64,000 nt of DNA from REEB52 sp964626905 (GTDB lineage Bacteria; Chlamydiota; Chlamydiia; Chlamydiales; SM23-39), in NCBI GenBank assembly GCA_964626905.1, contig CAZVHA010000001.1, forward strand, positions 186,001 to 250,000, read 5' to 3'. Under the pieces are notes generated by a model. That model searched no databases, was not told the DNA's origin, and saw only the letters and a list, made by a program, of their open reading frames with translations. Below, one piece after another: positions 50,113 through 58,368 of this stretch. The stretch's first letter is position 1. Every line of letters begins with the position of its first letter. The position numbers and the translations under genes were made by a program.

Positions 50113-50640
50113 TTGGCCCATCGCATTTTCATTCTCTCTATGGCGATATCCCTCTTTGCTAGCAACTGCCCTCCCGATTTTCTTTCCTTTGGTATTGGCG
50201 CCTACGATTTTACCCGCGAGACAAACCGGACCTTCGAATTTGAGATCGAATACAAATTCCATCTTAAAAGACTCAAATCGCCGAATCGCTATCTCGAATT
50301 TCGCCCCCTCATCGGCGTCATGGCGACGGCTCGGGGAACTTTTTACGGTTACTTAGGGATCAATTTTGATCTCCTTTTTTTCGATCATCTCCTCTTCGCC
50401 CCTGGATTTGCCGCAGGTTATTTTGCCGCAGGTAAAGGGAAAAATCTCGGCTATCCACTCGAGTTTCGCTCCGGGGTTGAGCTCGCCTGGCAGTTTTCAG
50501 ATTGGCACCGGCTCGGCCTCCACTTCTACCACCTCTCCAATGCAAGTCTAGCAAAACGGAACCCCGGAGAAGAATCGCTCGTCTTGTTTTACGATATACC
50601 TCTGACTCAAGGCTTTCCATTTCATCGAGAAAAAAAATAG
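50113..50640 (+). CDS. pagL: Lipid A 3-O-deacylase (PagL family)
   Basis: 175 residues. A signal peptide (MAHRIFILSMAISLFASN) leads into an eight-stranded outer-membrane barrel. The PagL active site is visible near the C-terminus: FYHLSNASLAKRNPGEESL supplies the His, Ser and Glu of the catalytic triad. The enzyme removes the 3-O acyl chain from lipid A in the outer membrane and so lowers detection by host TLR4. The start is a TTG at 50113 with AAGGAG nine bases upstream; an ATG at 50140 would cut into the signal peptide. Confidence 0.9.
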   Translation: MAHRIFILSMAISLFASNCPPDFLSFGIGAYDFTRETNRTFEFEIEYKFHLKRLKSPNRYLEFRPLIGVMATARGTFYGYLGINFDLLFFDHLLFAPGFAAGYFAAGKGKNLGYPLEFRSGVELAWQFSDWHRLGLHFYHLSNASLAKRNPGEESLVLFYDIPLTQGFPFHREKK

Positions 50641-50683
50641 GCAAATTGCTTAAACTGAGACTTAGTCGGGGGAGGCTTTGTCA

Positions 50684-51643
50684 ATGTGCCGTGAATTGCC
50701 GTTTACGCCGTACCACTTTACAGAAAACCCTCATGTTCAGACTGTTTTAAATTCAGTATTCGACTTTGCCCCGCGTCCCCTTGCAGTGCAAAAACTGATT
50801 CGCCTTGCAGATGGGGATCGCATTTCCCTGGAGATTACCACCCCAGCGAAGTGGCAAAAGGGGGATCCGACCGTTTTTTTAATCCATGGGCTCTGTGGGT
50901 CGCACGATTCTATCTATATTCGCCGGATGGTCAACCGTTTAGAGCCTTTGGGAATTCGTTCCATTCGCTTCAATATGAGGGGATGGGGCTCTGGAGATGG
51001 GCTTTCAAGAAGGACTTTTCATATAGGGCAAAGCGAGGATGTTTTTGAATGCGTGAAAGCTGTCAAATCAGAATGTCCAGAATCGCCCATCACTCTCATC
51101 GCCTATTCTTTGGGGGGGAATCTCGCTCTCAAAATGGCGGGAGAACTCGGCTCTTTTGCCTGTTCATTTGTCGATCAGATCATTGCCGTTTGCCCTTGTA
51201 TTGATACGTATTCATCAATGCTCTTATTCGCACTCCCAGAAAACAAATGGTATGAGCAGTTCTTTTATGGATATTTAAGAGACTATATTCACAGCTACTG
51301 TGCGAGGTACCCCGAATTTCCAAGATTTTCCCTGCCAAAAAAGATGAAACTCTATGAATTTGATCAGCATGTAACTGTCCCATTACACGGGTTTGCCAAT
51401 CCCAACGATTATCATTATAAATGTAGTTCTATCTATGTGATTGATCAGATTCAAGTTCCTTGCAAAATTCTTTATTCTGAAGATGATCCAATCATCCACG
51501 CCCAATTATTTCACTCTTTGTCTTTGCCGAACCATGTGGAGCTTTACAAGACGCAAAAAGGGGGGCATATGGGTTTTTACGGGTGGGCTGAGGGTCAAAA
51601 GGGGATCTATTGGCTCGATGACACACTAGAAAAGTGGATTTAA
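50684..51643 (+). CDS. YheT-family alpha/beta hydrolase
   Basis: 319 residues. The N-terminal PYHFTENPHVQTVLNSVF is the YheT/EMB8 family opening. FLIHGLCGSHDS forms the oxyanion region, IAYSLGGNLALK the nucleophile elbow with catalytic Ser, SEDDPI the acid and KGGHMGFYG the His, so the triad is complete. Substrate is not known; relatives are esterases or acyltransferases acting on lipids. GGGGGAGG lies eight bases before the ATG. The stop TAA at 51641 is part of a possible 3-base duplication at the border of the 164-bp palindrome that follows. Confidence 0.9.
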   Translation: MCRELPFTPYHFTENPHVQTVLNSVFDFAPRPLAVQKLIRLADGDRISLEITTPAKWQKGDPTVFLIHGLCGSHDSIYIRRMVNRLEPLGIRSIRFNMRGWGSGDGLSRRTFHIGQSEDVFECVKAVKSECPESPITLIAYSLGGNLALKMAGELGSFACSFVDQIIAVCPCIDTYSSMLLFALPENKWYEQFFYGYLRDYIHSYCARYPEFPRFSLPKKMKLYEFDQHVTVPLHGFANPNDYHYKCSSIYVIDQIQVPCKILYSEDDPIIHAQLFHSLSLPNHVELYKTQKGGHMGFYGWAEGQKGIYWLDDTLEKWI

Positions 51644-51807
51644 GGGGTCATCCAACAATAACTTTTAGAGTTTCGCAGGGAAGAAGTGGTTCAGGTTTTG
51701 AGGATTTTCTCTCACAGGTATTGATGCAATACCTGCCTCGAGAAAATCCTCAAAACCTGAACCACTTTTCTCCAGCCAAACTCTAAAATTTGTTATTGGA
51801 TGACCCC
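51644..51807. repeat. 164-bp palindromic element between convergent stop codons
   Basis: Arms of about 80 bases (51644-51723 and 51727-51807) share GGGGTCATCCAA at the outer ends, TTTTAGAGTTT, AAGTGGTTCAGGTTTTGAGG, ATTTTCTC and CAGGTATTG next to a 3-base loop. TAA is found on both sides (51641-51643 and 51808-51810) and could be a target duplication; the left copy is the stop of the hydrolase gene. The length is nearly the same as the 39291-39453 element but the sequence is different. Confidence 0.88.
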
Positions 51808-53288
51808 TAAGAGGCGATTTCAGCAGCAAATTTTGGTTTCAACTGTTTATTGAGCTGTCTTACGGAAAAGATCCAAAAGAGGACAGTGCACCCGATGATG
51901 GGGAGCAGAAAGTGGGTGATTGAGAGGACAGAGCCTGTTCCTGCGATCTGGATGAGGAGGATTTGGATCCAAGCGGCCCCCGATTTTCCAAGGCGCGATC
52001 CGATCAGGTCGATCGCCGCTTTCCCTTTCACCTTCGATTCTTGGTCAAGGGGGATGTAGGACATCTCTTTGGTCGCGTCAAAAAAGGCATATTTCATCAC
52101 CTTTGTCGCGACGTTTTGAAAGGCCCCGAAGAGGACGATAGACAAGAGGGGGGCAGGGCCCAGCCATGTTTGATTTAAAAATAGGATCAAAAAGAGGAGG
52201 CTGGTCGATCCGATAACAATGGGGGGGAGTTGGGCGCAAAAGTGCCATCCCAGCCTTCGGATGATCAGGCCGCTAAAAAAGAGGGTGATGATGAAGGAGC
52301 AGACGCCGACAGACGAGCTCACTTGCGCCATGAAAGTTTGGTAGGCGCCCGTTTCTGGGTAGAGAAGTTTGAGATTTGCCTTCCATGAGACCTCGGTGAG
52401 ATTCACCGTGAGCCCATAGGCCACTACTATGATAGCGATGAAGCGCAAGTAGGGGGATCTAACGATGAATTTGAGGCTCTCTTTCAAGGTGAGTTTCGTC
52501 TTTTGGTCGAGAGTTTGGTTGAGGTTTTCGGGTTGGTAGAGCCTTTCATCTTTGAGCACTTTTCGGGTGATGTACCAGTGAAGCACCATGATCATCACTC
52601 CGAAAAAGAGGACGCATAGGCACAAACTTTGGAGCGCCAAATTGAACTCGGAGGCGAGGTATTTCCCAGTAAAATAGCAGACGAGGGGCCCGGTGAACAT
52701 CTGTGCGAGATCGCCCCCGGCGATAAAGAGGTTGTAGGAGCGTTTGGCCTCGTTAAAATTGCATATTTGATTGACAAAACCCCAAAAGAGGAGAAAGATC
52801 ACGATTTGCCCCCACAACTCCGCCACCACAAAGAAGAGCGACTGGATCCAGTTCCGATAGATCGCAATCCAATGGGCGTTGCCTTTCCCCATTTTTTCGA
52901 GCAGCCAGTCGGCAGATGAGTGGGGGGAGAGAGTCTCCAAATTGGGAAATAGGACGAAGCCAAAAAAGAGGACAAATAGGACAAATGTCGCAATGATCCC
53001 ATAAAAAAGGATCGACCTTCGAAAGTGATTGGATAATTTTGAAAAGAGAAGAGCACCTCCCATGGCCATCGGCAAGACGATCCACCCTTTGAGGACCGGA
53101 ATCACCTCTGCCCCCGCCCCTTTTGCCGTGACGACAAAGGCGTCTTTCATGGTGGTCAAAACACCATAGGTGAAGGAAATAAAGAATTTCATGAAAAGAA
53201 GGGGAAGGACCTTTTTTAGCTCGTACGCATGTATTGGCCAGAGGCGGGTTCGCCACCTGACCCATGGAGACAGGTCTCCAGATGCCAT
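51807..53288 (-). CDS. ATP/ADP translocase (TLC/NTT family)
   Basis: 493 residues with about 12 transmembrane helices. Family blocks include KKVLPLLFMKFFISFTYGVLTTMKDAFVV, WGFVNQICNFNEAKRSYNLF and the late PLDQESKVKGKAAIDLIGSRLGKSG with the conserved KGKAAID. These carriers exchange host ATP for bacterial ADP (Npt1 type), or import other nucleotides (Npt2 type); the sequence alone does not decide which. This is the clearest marker in the window of an obligate intracellular energy parasite. The gene is convergent with the YheT-like hydrolase, with the 164-bp palindrome between them. Confidence 0.94.
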   Translation of the reverse strand: MASGDLSPWVRWRTRLWPIHAYELKKVLPLLFMKFFISFTYGVLTTMKDAFVVTAKGAGAEVIPVLKGWIVLPMAMGGALLFSKLSNHFRRSILFYGIIATFVLFVLFFGFVLFPNLETLSPHSSADWLLEKMGKGNAHWIAIYRNWIQSLFFVVAELWGQIVIFLLFWGFVNQICNFNEAKRSYNLFIAGGDLAQMFTGPLVCYFTGKYLASEFNLALQSLCLCVLFFGVMIMVLHWYITRKVLKDERLYQPENLNQTLDQKTKLTLKESLKFIVRSPYLRFIAIIVVAYGLTVNLTEVSWKANLKLLYPETGAYQTFMAQVSSSVGVCSFIITLFFSGLIIRRLGWHFCAQLPPIVIGSTSLLFLILFLNQTWLGPAPLLSIVLFGAFQNVATKVMKYAFFDATKEMSYIPLDQESKVKGKAAIDLIGSRLGKSGAAWIQILLIQIAGTGSVLSITHFLLPIIGCTVLFWIFSVRQLNKQLKPKFAAEIAS

Positions 53289-53360
53289 CCAAAGTGTCCA
53301 AGGTAGATTTGTTGAACCTTATACCTGATCTGAGATATAAATGTCACGCAGGAGTTTTTT

Positions 53361-53759
53361 TCAAATTTTTTCTACCATTTGTAAAGCGATCGAGTTGATG
53401 CAGTATCTCAAATTTTTAGGTGGGGGGCCGTCGTGGAAGACGTGGCCCAAGTGGGAGTGGCAGCCTCGGCAAAGGACCTCGTACCGTTTGAAGGAGAGAT
53501 TAAAATCTTCGAGGTAGTAGACGCTTTTTTCTTCAATCGGCTTTAAAAAGCTGGGCCATCCGGCCCCCGAGTCGTATTTATCTTCGGAAGAAAAGAGGGG
53601 ATTTTTGCATCCAGCGCAAAGGTAGAGACCAGCGCTTAGTTCATAGAGGTATTTGCCGCTAAAGGCCCTTTCGGTCCCTTTCTGCCGCATCACTCGATAT
53701 CTTTCAGGTCCCAAATCGTCGATCGTCAAAGAGGCGAGAAAAATGAACCATAATAACAT
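53361..53759 (-). CDS. msrB: Peptide methionine (R)-S-oxide reductase
   Basis: 132 residues with a short hydrophobic leader (MLLWFIFLASLT), so probably exported to the periplasm. LCAGCKNPLF and LCRGCHSHLGHVF supply the four zinc cysteines, KYDSGAGWPSF is the substrate pocket and RYCINSIAL contains the catalytic Cys. It reduces the R epimer of methionine sulfoxide in oxidised proteins. Only 30 bases, with a 16-bp perfect palindrome, separate it from the divergent gene at 53790. Confidence 0.93.
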   Translation of the reverse strand: MLLWFIFLASLTIDDLGPERYRVMRQKGTERAFSGKYLYELSAGLYLCAGCKNPLFSSEDKYDSGAGWPSFLKPIEEKSVYYLEDFNLSFKRYEVLCRGCHSHLGHVFHDGPPPKNLRYCINSIALQMVEKI

Positions 53760-53761
53760 AA

Positions 53762-53777
53762 CTTAATATATATTAAG
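53762..53777. promoter_or_regulatory. 16-bp perfect palindrome between divergent msrB and SRPBCC genes
   Basis: CTTAATATATATTAAG is symmetric around its centre and occupies half of the 30-base divergent spacer. It may be a shared operator or include back-to-back -10 boxes. An AT-only core makes chance more likely than for a mixed sequence. Confidence 0.4.
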
Positions 53778-53789
53778 CCGAGGTGATTT

Positions 53790-54161
53790 ATGGAAGAGCA
53801 GATTGAGGCATCCGTTTTGCCCTCGGAGGTTTGGAGAGCGTGGGAAAGGGCCCATGCGGGCCAAAACCAAAAGGGGTTAAAAGAGGGGGAAAAGGATCGC
53901 AAGGGGAAATTTGCCTATCAAATTCTCAATGTGAAAGAGGGAGAGAGTTTTTCCATCCTTTGGAAATCGCTTTTTGTCCGACTCATTTTCACCCAATCGG
54001 TCAAACCCACTTTGAAAGGTTCATTGATTTCCTATCAGGTGCAGATTAAGGGCCCTTTTGCCTGGGCTGTTCGATGGCTCATTGGGGAAAAGGTGCGCAA
54101 AAGCATCAGCTCCATTTTGAAGGCGATTGTCAAAGAGTTAGAATATGAGGGTGTAAAATAG
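53790..54161 (+). CDS. SRPBCC (START-like) family protein
   Basis: 123 residues. It has the opening ASVLPSEVWRAWERAH of SRPBCC/polyketide-cyclase domains, with the FAYQILNVKEGESFSILWKSLF and YQVQIKGPFAWAVRWLIGEKVRKSI strands and long C-terminal helix that cover a hydrophobic pocket. The ligand is unknown. GAGGTGATTT precedes the ATG. Its final 24 bases overlap the end of the convergent barrel gene. Confidence 0.75.
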   Translation: MEEQIEASVLPSEVWRAWERAHAGQNQKGLKEGEKDRKGKFAYQILNVKEGESFSILWKSLFVRLIFTQSVKPTLKGSLISYQVQIKGPFAWAVRWLIGEKVRKSISSILKAIVKELEYEGVK

Positions 54162-55433
54162 GCGCGCTGTTGGGGACGATCTCAAAGCGTAGCCTGGCAA
54201 AAATCCCCTCGATTTATAACCCAATTCTATTTCGAAGCCGTTTCTTTTTCTTAAACCAAAGATCATTGAACCGCTCCAACCGACCCTTTTAGCATGTTGT
54301 TCGGAATAGGGGTACAAGGGATTTTCTCTATTTGGTTTTTGAGAGAACTGGATGTCGGCAAAAGGGAGATTGCCCGGCTCTAGGAGCAATTTGGGCTGAT
54401 TCCAAAGATCGAATCGAGCCCCGATAAACCAGCGGCCCAAATTCCAGATGCGCGGGGCATAAAATCCAAGACCGTTATAGGTGTTATTCGAGTGATTTCC
54501 CCCCTTGATGTAGAAATAGATCGGTAAGTTTTCTTTGAGGAGAAAATTTTCGATGAAAAATTCGGGGCCAAAAGGGGTGAGTCCAAGCCTTACATTTGGA
54601 AGATAGCCCCATTTTTTAATGGGGATCATCGGAATGCGCGTCTCCTTGCCCGAGAGGGCGTAGTGGAACCAGGCGTAGATCGAGTAGTAGGTGAAGGGAT
54701 CTCCCAAATTGATCCACGAAAGAGAGCGGAGCCTTGCGCCGCTGATGAGGTGGTTTGTGTAGGTATAATTGAGGGATCGAATATACATTTGGATATCGTG
54801 ACCCTCTTCGTTATCGTTTGTGATGTCGAGAGAGCCGATATAGAGATTCAGATCGTGCTGACAGAGGAGATACAAAATGGTTTGTCTCGGGTCGATTCGG
54901 TTCGATTCGAGCCATTTCAATTTAGTCAAAAGGGCTAAGATCGCACTCGATTCCACACCCGCCATGGCAATCGAAGTCTCTTCTGTTGTCGTTAAATTGG
55001 GTCCGATCTCATACATCGTCGCCGCATGACCATTGCCGTAGGGGATAGGGGCGTTGAATTCATATCCACTCACGCGCACTCTGCCCCTGCCAATATCCCG
55101 AATCCGGTAGCCGTGGCCAAAAACTTCATGTTGTGCTACGACTGCCAGATAGTTCATGGGGAGCCAGCCCAAATAGAGCTCGGTAAAACGCCAAAAGCGA
55201 GCATTGGCCGTTTTTGAATAGCAAAGGGCCGTTTTCCCAAGAAAAAACCCTTCGAAGCGCTCGGCCGCTCTATGAGCGAACAAGAGATCTTCGCCGCCAG
55301 CATAGGGGGAAAAATCGATATCCCACCCCAATTTGTAACTTGCGTTATGAAACTGCTGGATGGGACATCTTGCAAAGGGAAGAGAGGGGAGTAAGAGGAA
55401 GAATAATAGAGGGAAAAGCCCTTTCTTACTCAC
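54138..55433 (-). CDS. Exported beta-barrel-like protein with HExxxH motif
   Basis: 431 residues. A signal peptide (FPLLFFLLLPSLPFARCP) is followed by a helical domain containing NYLAVVAQHEVFGHGYRIRD, that is HEVFGH, a zinc-protease-like HExxxH with a further conserved GH-type setting. Beta-rich strands with aromatic ends then run to the C-terminus (...TARLFYTLIF), which fits an outer-membrane barrel. Whether it is an active metalloprotease is not clear. It starts with GTG right after the cold-shock gene stop (TAG-GTG), so it depends on that transcript. Confidence 0.65.
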   Translation of the reverse strand: MSKKGLFPLLFFLLLPSLPFARCPIQQFHNASYKLGWDIDFSPYAGGEDLLFAHRAAERFEGFFLGKTALCYSKTANARFWRFTELYLGWLPMNYLAVVAQHEVFGHGYRIRDIGRGRVRVSGYEFNAPIPYGNGHAATMYEIGPNLTTTEETSIAMAGVESSAILALLTKLKWLESNRIDPRQTILYLLCQHDLNLYIGSLDITNDNEEGHDIQMYIRSLNYTYTNHLISGARLRSLSWINLGDPFTYYSIYAWFHYALSGKETRIPMIPIKKWGYLPNVRLGLTPFGPEFFIENFLLKENLPIYFYIKGGNHSNNTYNGLGFYAPRIWNLGRWFIGARFDLWNQPKLLLEPGNLPFADIQFSQKPNRENPLYPYSEQHAKRVGWSGSMIFGLRKRNGFEIELGYKSRGFLPGYALRSSPTARLFYTLIF

Positions 55434-55634
55434 CTATATCGGCTTGACCTGAACGGCCTCGGGTCCTTTTCGCCCCATGGCAATTTCATACTCGACTCTT
55501 TGACCATCCACGAGCGCCCGATCAGGAACATCGACGTTGGATGTGTGGACGTAGACGTCTCTTCCCCCTTCATCGGGAGAAATGAATCCAAATCCTTTAT
55601 CTTTATTAAACCACTTAACAGTGCCTTTGGCCAT
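55434..55634 (-). CDS. Cold-shock domain protein (CspA family)
   Basis: 66 residues. The whole protein is one OB-fold cold-shock domain: GTVKWFNKDKGFGFISPDEG includes RNP1 (KGFGFI), and VYVHTSNV is RNP2. It binds single-stranded RNA/DNA and acts as an RNA chaperone. AAGAGG precedes the ATG. Its stop touches the start codon of the following barrel gene. Confidence 0.95.
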   Translation of the reverse strand: MAKGTVKWFNKDKGFGFISPDEGGRDVYVHTSNVDVPDRALVDGQRVEYEIAMGRKGPEAVQVKPI

Positions 55635-55681
55635 ATGATATACCTCTTGCCCTAGATCATATCAATTGGGCAGCGATTTTG

Positions 55682-56959
55682 TCACGAAGTTTCTTCATAG
55701 GACTCTTTGGTCAGGATCCCTTTTTCCCCTTCGCTCTTCGCGACGAAGACGGCGCAGCAGCTATCGCTAAAGACATTGACCGTTGTGCGGCACATATCAA
55801 GGAGTCGATCGACTGCGATAAAGAGGCCGATCCCCTCCATCGGAAGGCCCACAGTCCTCAAAATGATGATGATGGCGACTAAGCTGCCCGAGGGGACTCC
55901 AGCAACTCCAATGGAGGCGAATAAAGACATGAGGACGATGAGAAATTGGGTCGAAAAGTTCAAATCGAGCCCGTAGCTTTGCGCGACAAACATGGCGGCG
56001 ACGCACTCATAGAGGGCCGAGCCCGACATATTGATGGAAGTTCCAAGGGGGACGACGAGGCTGCAAATCCGATTGGAGACGCCAACCCTTTTTTCGACGC
56101 AATCGATGGTGATCGGCAGCGTCGCTGACGAGGAGCTCGTCGAAAAAGCGGTGACAATGGCAGGGGCCATCGCTTTGAAATGGCGAATGGGACTGACTTT
56201 TGCAATCAGTTTTAACATGAGCGGTAGGCCGATAAAGAAAAAGACAATGAGTCCCGACATGACTGCGGCAAAAAAAAGGGACACTGCCTTGAGCGATTGA
56301 ATCCCTGTTGTCATGAACACTTTGGAAACGAGGCAAAATACCCCCACGATGAGAAATTTCATAATGATGTGGGTGAATTCAATCATCGTTTCAAAAATCC
56401 CTTTGAAAAACGCCTGGACGGCAAGAGATGAAGAGGCGGGGATCTTGGATAGGGCGTAGCCGAAGAGGATGCTAAAGAAAATGAGCCCCAACATCTCCCC
56501 CTTAGAAAAGGCGGCCACAATGTTCGAGGGGATAATGGAGATGAGCATCTGGACAAATGTGCCCGACTCGGGTGCAACAAAATTAAAATTGGGGGTATTT
56601 AACGTCTCTTTCAGCCCTTCGCCACCGGGATGGATCACATTGACAAAGAAAAGGCCGATGAGGATCGCAAGGAGGCTCGTCGAAAAATAGAAGAAAAACA
56701 TCTTCCCCCCCAGCCTTCCAAAGGCCCCTTCGCTGCCGATGCGGGAGATCCCTGTGATGATCGACGACGAGACGAGTGGAACGACGACTAAGGTGAGGGC
56801 GTTGAGAAAGATGGTGCCGAGGAGATCGACGATAGCGTAAAAGCTGATGCCGAAGACCCCGATATCGGGCCCCGCCCAGCTCCCAAATGCGATGGCGAGC
56901 ACGATAGCTGCGAGGACACCCCATGGACGCTTCGGGCGCTTGTCTCTTTTCTTTCTCAT
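55682..56959 (-). CDS. Dicarboxylate/amino acid:cation symporter (SDF family)
   Basis: 425 residues with eight transmembrane helices and two re-entrant loops. The first re-entrant loop has FSTSSSSATLPITI, the serine-rich motif of GltP/DctA. GTSINMSGSALYECVAAMFVAQ and GVAGVPSGSLVAI form the substrate and cation site of helix 7 and the second re-entrant loop. It imports glutamate, aspartate or a C4-dicarboxylate with Na+ or H+. Precise substrate cannot be chosen. It lies 12 bases downstream of the DUF192 gene, suggesting one transcript. Confidence 0.93.
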   Translation of the reverse strand: MRKKRDKRPKRPWGVLAAIVLAIAFGSWAGPDIGVFGISFYAIVDLLGTIFLNALTLVVVPLVSSSIITGISRIGSEGAFGRLGGKMFFFYFSTSLLAILIGLFFVNVIHPGGEGLKETLNTPNFNFVAPESGTFVQMLISIIPSNIVAAFSKGEMLGLIFFSILFGYALSKIPASSSLAVQAFFKGIFETMIEFTHIIMKFLIVGVFCLVSKVFMTTGIQSLKAVSLFFAAVMSGLIVFFFIGLPLMLKLIAKVSPIRHFKAMAPAIVTAFSTSSSSATLPITIDCVEKRVGVSNRICSLVVPLGTSINMSGSALYECVAAMFVAQSYGLDLNFSTQFLIVLMSLFASIGVAGVPSGSLVAIIIILRTVGLPMEGIGLFIAVDRLLDMCRTTVNVFSDSCCAVFVAKSEGEKGILTKESYEETS

Positions 56960-56971
56960 AAAAACCGGAGT

Positions 56972-57391
56972 CTATTCTATCGGATTGGAGGGCTGCAGAA
57001 AAGAGAATTTATCGCCCGGGTGAATTTTGTGCTTTTCAAACCAACCTTGGGGCACTTCAAGGGCATATTTTGCGGGGGCTCTTGACCGGTAGCGGATGTA
57101 ATTTTCGCCAATGGGGGGATCCATATCGAGGACTTGAAGGAGGGTTTTGGTCTCGTCAAAAAATCCGATGGATAGGGGGAGAAGAGTCTCTTTCATCCAA
57201 AAGACGAGCCGTTTTGAGTGCTCATAAACAAAGAGCATCCCTTCTCCATCGCGAAGCTCTGTTCTGCCCATGAGCCCACGGGCTCTCGACTCGTGGGTAT
57301 CGGCGATTTCGACAGCGAGATTCTCTTTGCCAAGTTGGATTTGGGCTGCGAAAAGGCGAGAAAGAAGAACCAAAAAAAGGAGTAGATGCAT
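56972..57391 (-). CDS. DUF192-family exported protein
   Basis: 139 residues. The signal peptide (MHLLLFLVLLSRLFA) is followed by the DUF192 domain: ESRARGLMGRTELRDGEGMLFVYEHSKRLVFWMKETLLPLSIGFFD and a late YALEVPQGWFEKHKIHPGD. The family is widespread, periplasmic or extracellular, and lacks a proved function. I start at 57391 because the signal peptide begins here; the frame stays open 29 codons further. Only 14 bases separate the start from the divergent gene at 57406. Confidence 0.88.
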   Translation of the reverse strand: MHLLLFLVLLSRLFAAQIQLGKENLAVEIADTHESRARGLMGRTELRDGEGMLFVYEHSKRLVFWMKETLLPLSIGFFDETKTLLQVLDMDPPIGENYIRYRSRAPAKYALEVPQGWFEKHKIHPGDKFSFLQPSNPIE

Positions 57392-57405
57392 ATGATTAAT
57401 ATTAC

Positions 57406-58368
57406 ATGAAAGCCCGTTTTTTGATCCCCTTTTGCGTCTCATTTTTTTTTCTTGAGGCGATCCAAGTTCCTGTGACACCTTCTGTCTCTTCCCTAAAGGA
57501 GCCCTGGTTCACGGGCCCCCTTTTGGCGCCCGCAGCCCTGACAATCCCACCAGGAGAGGTGAATATTGAGCCTTATCTTTATACTTTCGCGAACATCGGC
57601 AATTACGATACCCATTGGCATCGGCAAAAAGTTCCCACTTTTTGGATGAACCTCTTTCAAGCTTTTTTGGAGTTTGGCATCAACTCATGGCTCGACTTTC
57701 AAATTTACCCCTCGCTTATCTACAACTACACCCGGGGTGCAGGAAAGTGGGTAGTGGGCGATATTCCTTTGGGATTTGACTTTCAGCTCTACCACAAGAC
57801 GGCAGATCTTTTACATCTCGACCACGCCCTTTTACTGCAAATCAGAGAAATTATTCCTATTGGGAAATACCAGAATTTGAATCTAAAAAAACGGAAGACA
57901 GATATTGGGGGAGGGGGGTCTTGGCAAACGCAGGTGGGACTGATTTGGGGGGCATTGATGCATCTCAAAGGCCAGCACTTTCTCTCTTTTAGGACAGGCG
58001 TGCGCTACACTCTTCCTGCGCCAACTCACGTAAAAAATTTGAATCTCTATGGGGGAGGAGCCGGAACCAATGGGAAGGTTTATCCCGAGCAGATGATCCA
58101 ATTTGACACGGCCATCGAAATTAATTTAACTCAGAACTGGGCATTTGCCATGGATGTTTATAGCGATTGGCTTAGCAAAACGCGCTTTAAGGGGAAAACG
58201 GCCGTTTTGAACACAACCCCTTGGTCTATGCAGTTCAGTTTGGCACCAGCCCTTGAGTACAACTGGAACAGCACCATCGGAATCATTTTTGGCTCCTGGT
58301 TTACCATCGCAGGGCGCAACACCCCCCAATTCGTCAGCGGCATCATCGCCTTCAACTATTATAGTTGA
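57406..58368 (+). CDS. Probable outer-membrane porin-like protein
   Basis: 320 residues. A signal peptide (residues 1-19, ending FFFLEAIQ) is followed by PWFTGPLLAPAALTIPPGEVNIEPYLY, an opening shared with transporter-like beta barrels of the MetA-pathway/phenol-degradation type. Further beta strands alternate aromatic and polar residues (WQTQVGLIWGALMHL, HFLSFRTGVRYTLP). The end, GIIAFNYYS, has no classical terminal Phe but an aromatic strand. Function is not known. The last 10 bases overlap the convergent MFS gene. Confidence 0.7.
   Translation: MKARFLIPFCVSFFFLEAIQVPVTPSVSSLKEPWFTGPLLAPAALTIPPGEVNIEPYLYTFANIGNYDTHWHRQKVPTFWMNLFQAFLEFGINSWLDFQIYPSLIYNYTRGAGKWVVGDIPLGFDFQLYHKTADLLHLDHALLLQIREIIPIGKYQNLNLKKRKTDIGGGGSWQTQVGLIWGALMHLKGQHFLSFRTGVRYTLPAPTHVKNLNLYGGGAGTNGKVYPEQMIQFDTAIEINLTQNWAFAMDVYSDWLSKTRFKGKTAVLNTTPWSMQFSLAPALEYNWNSTIGIIFGSWFTIAGRNTPQFVSGIIAFNYYS

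Noticed and set aside
52753..53301. 182-codon minus frame overlapping the ATP/ADP translocase start
   Set aside because: Shifted frame of the translocase; lacks hydrophobic helices and any known motif.
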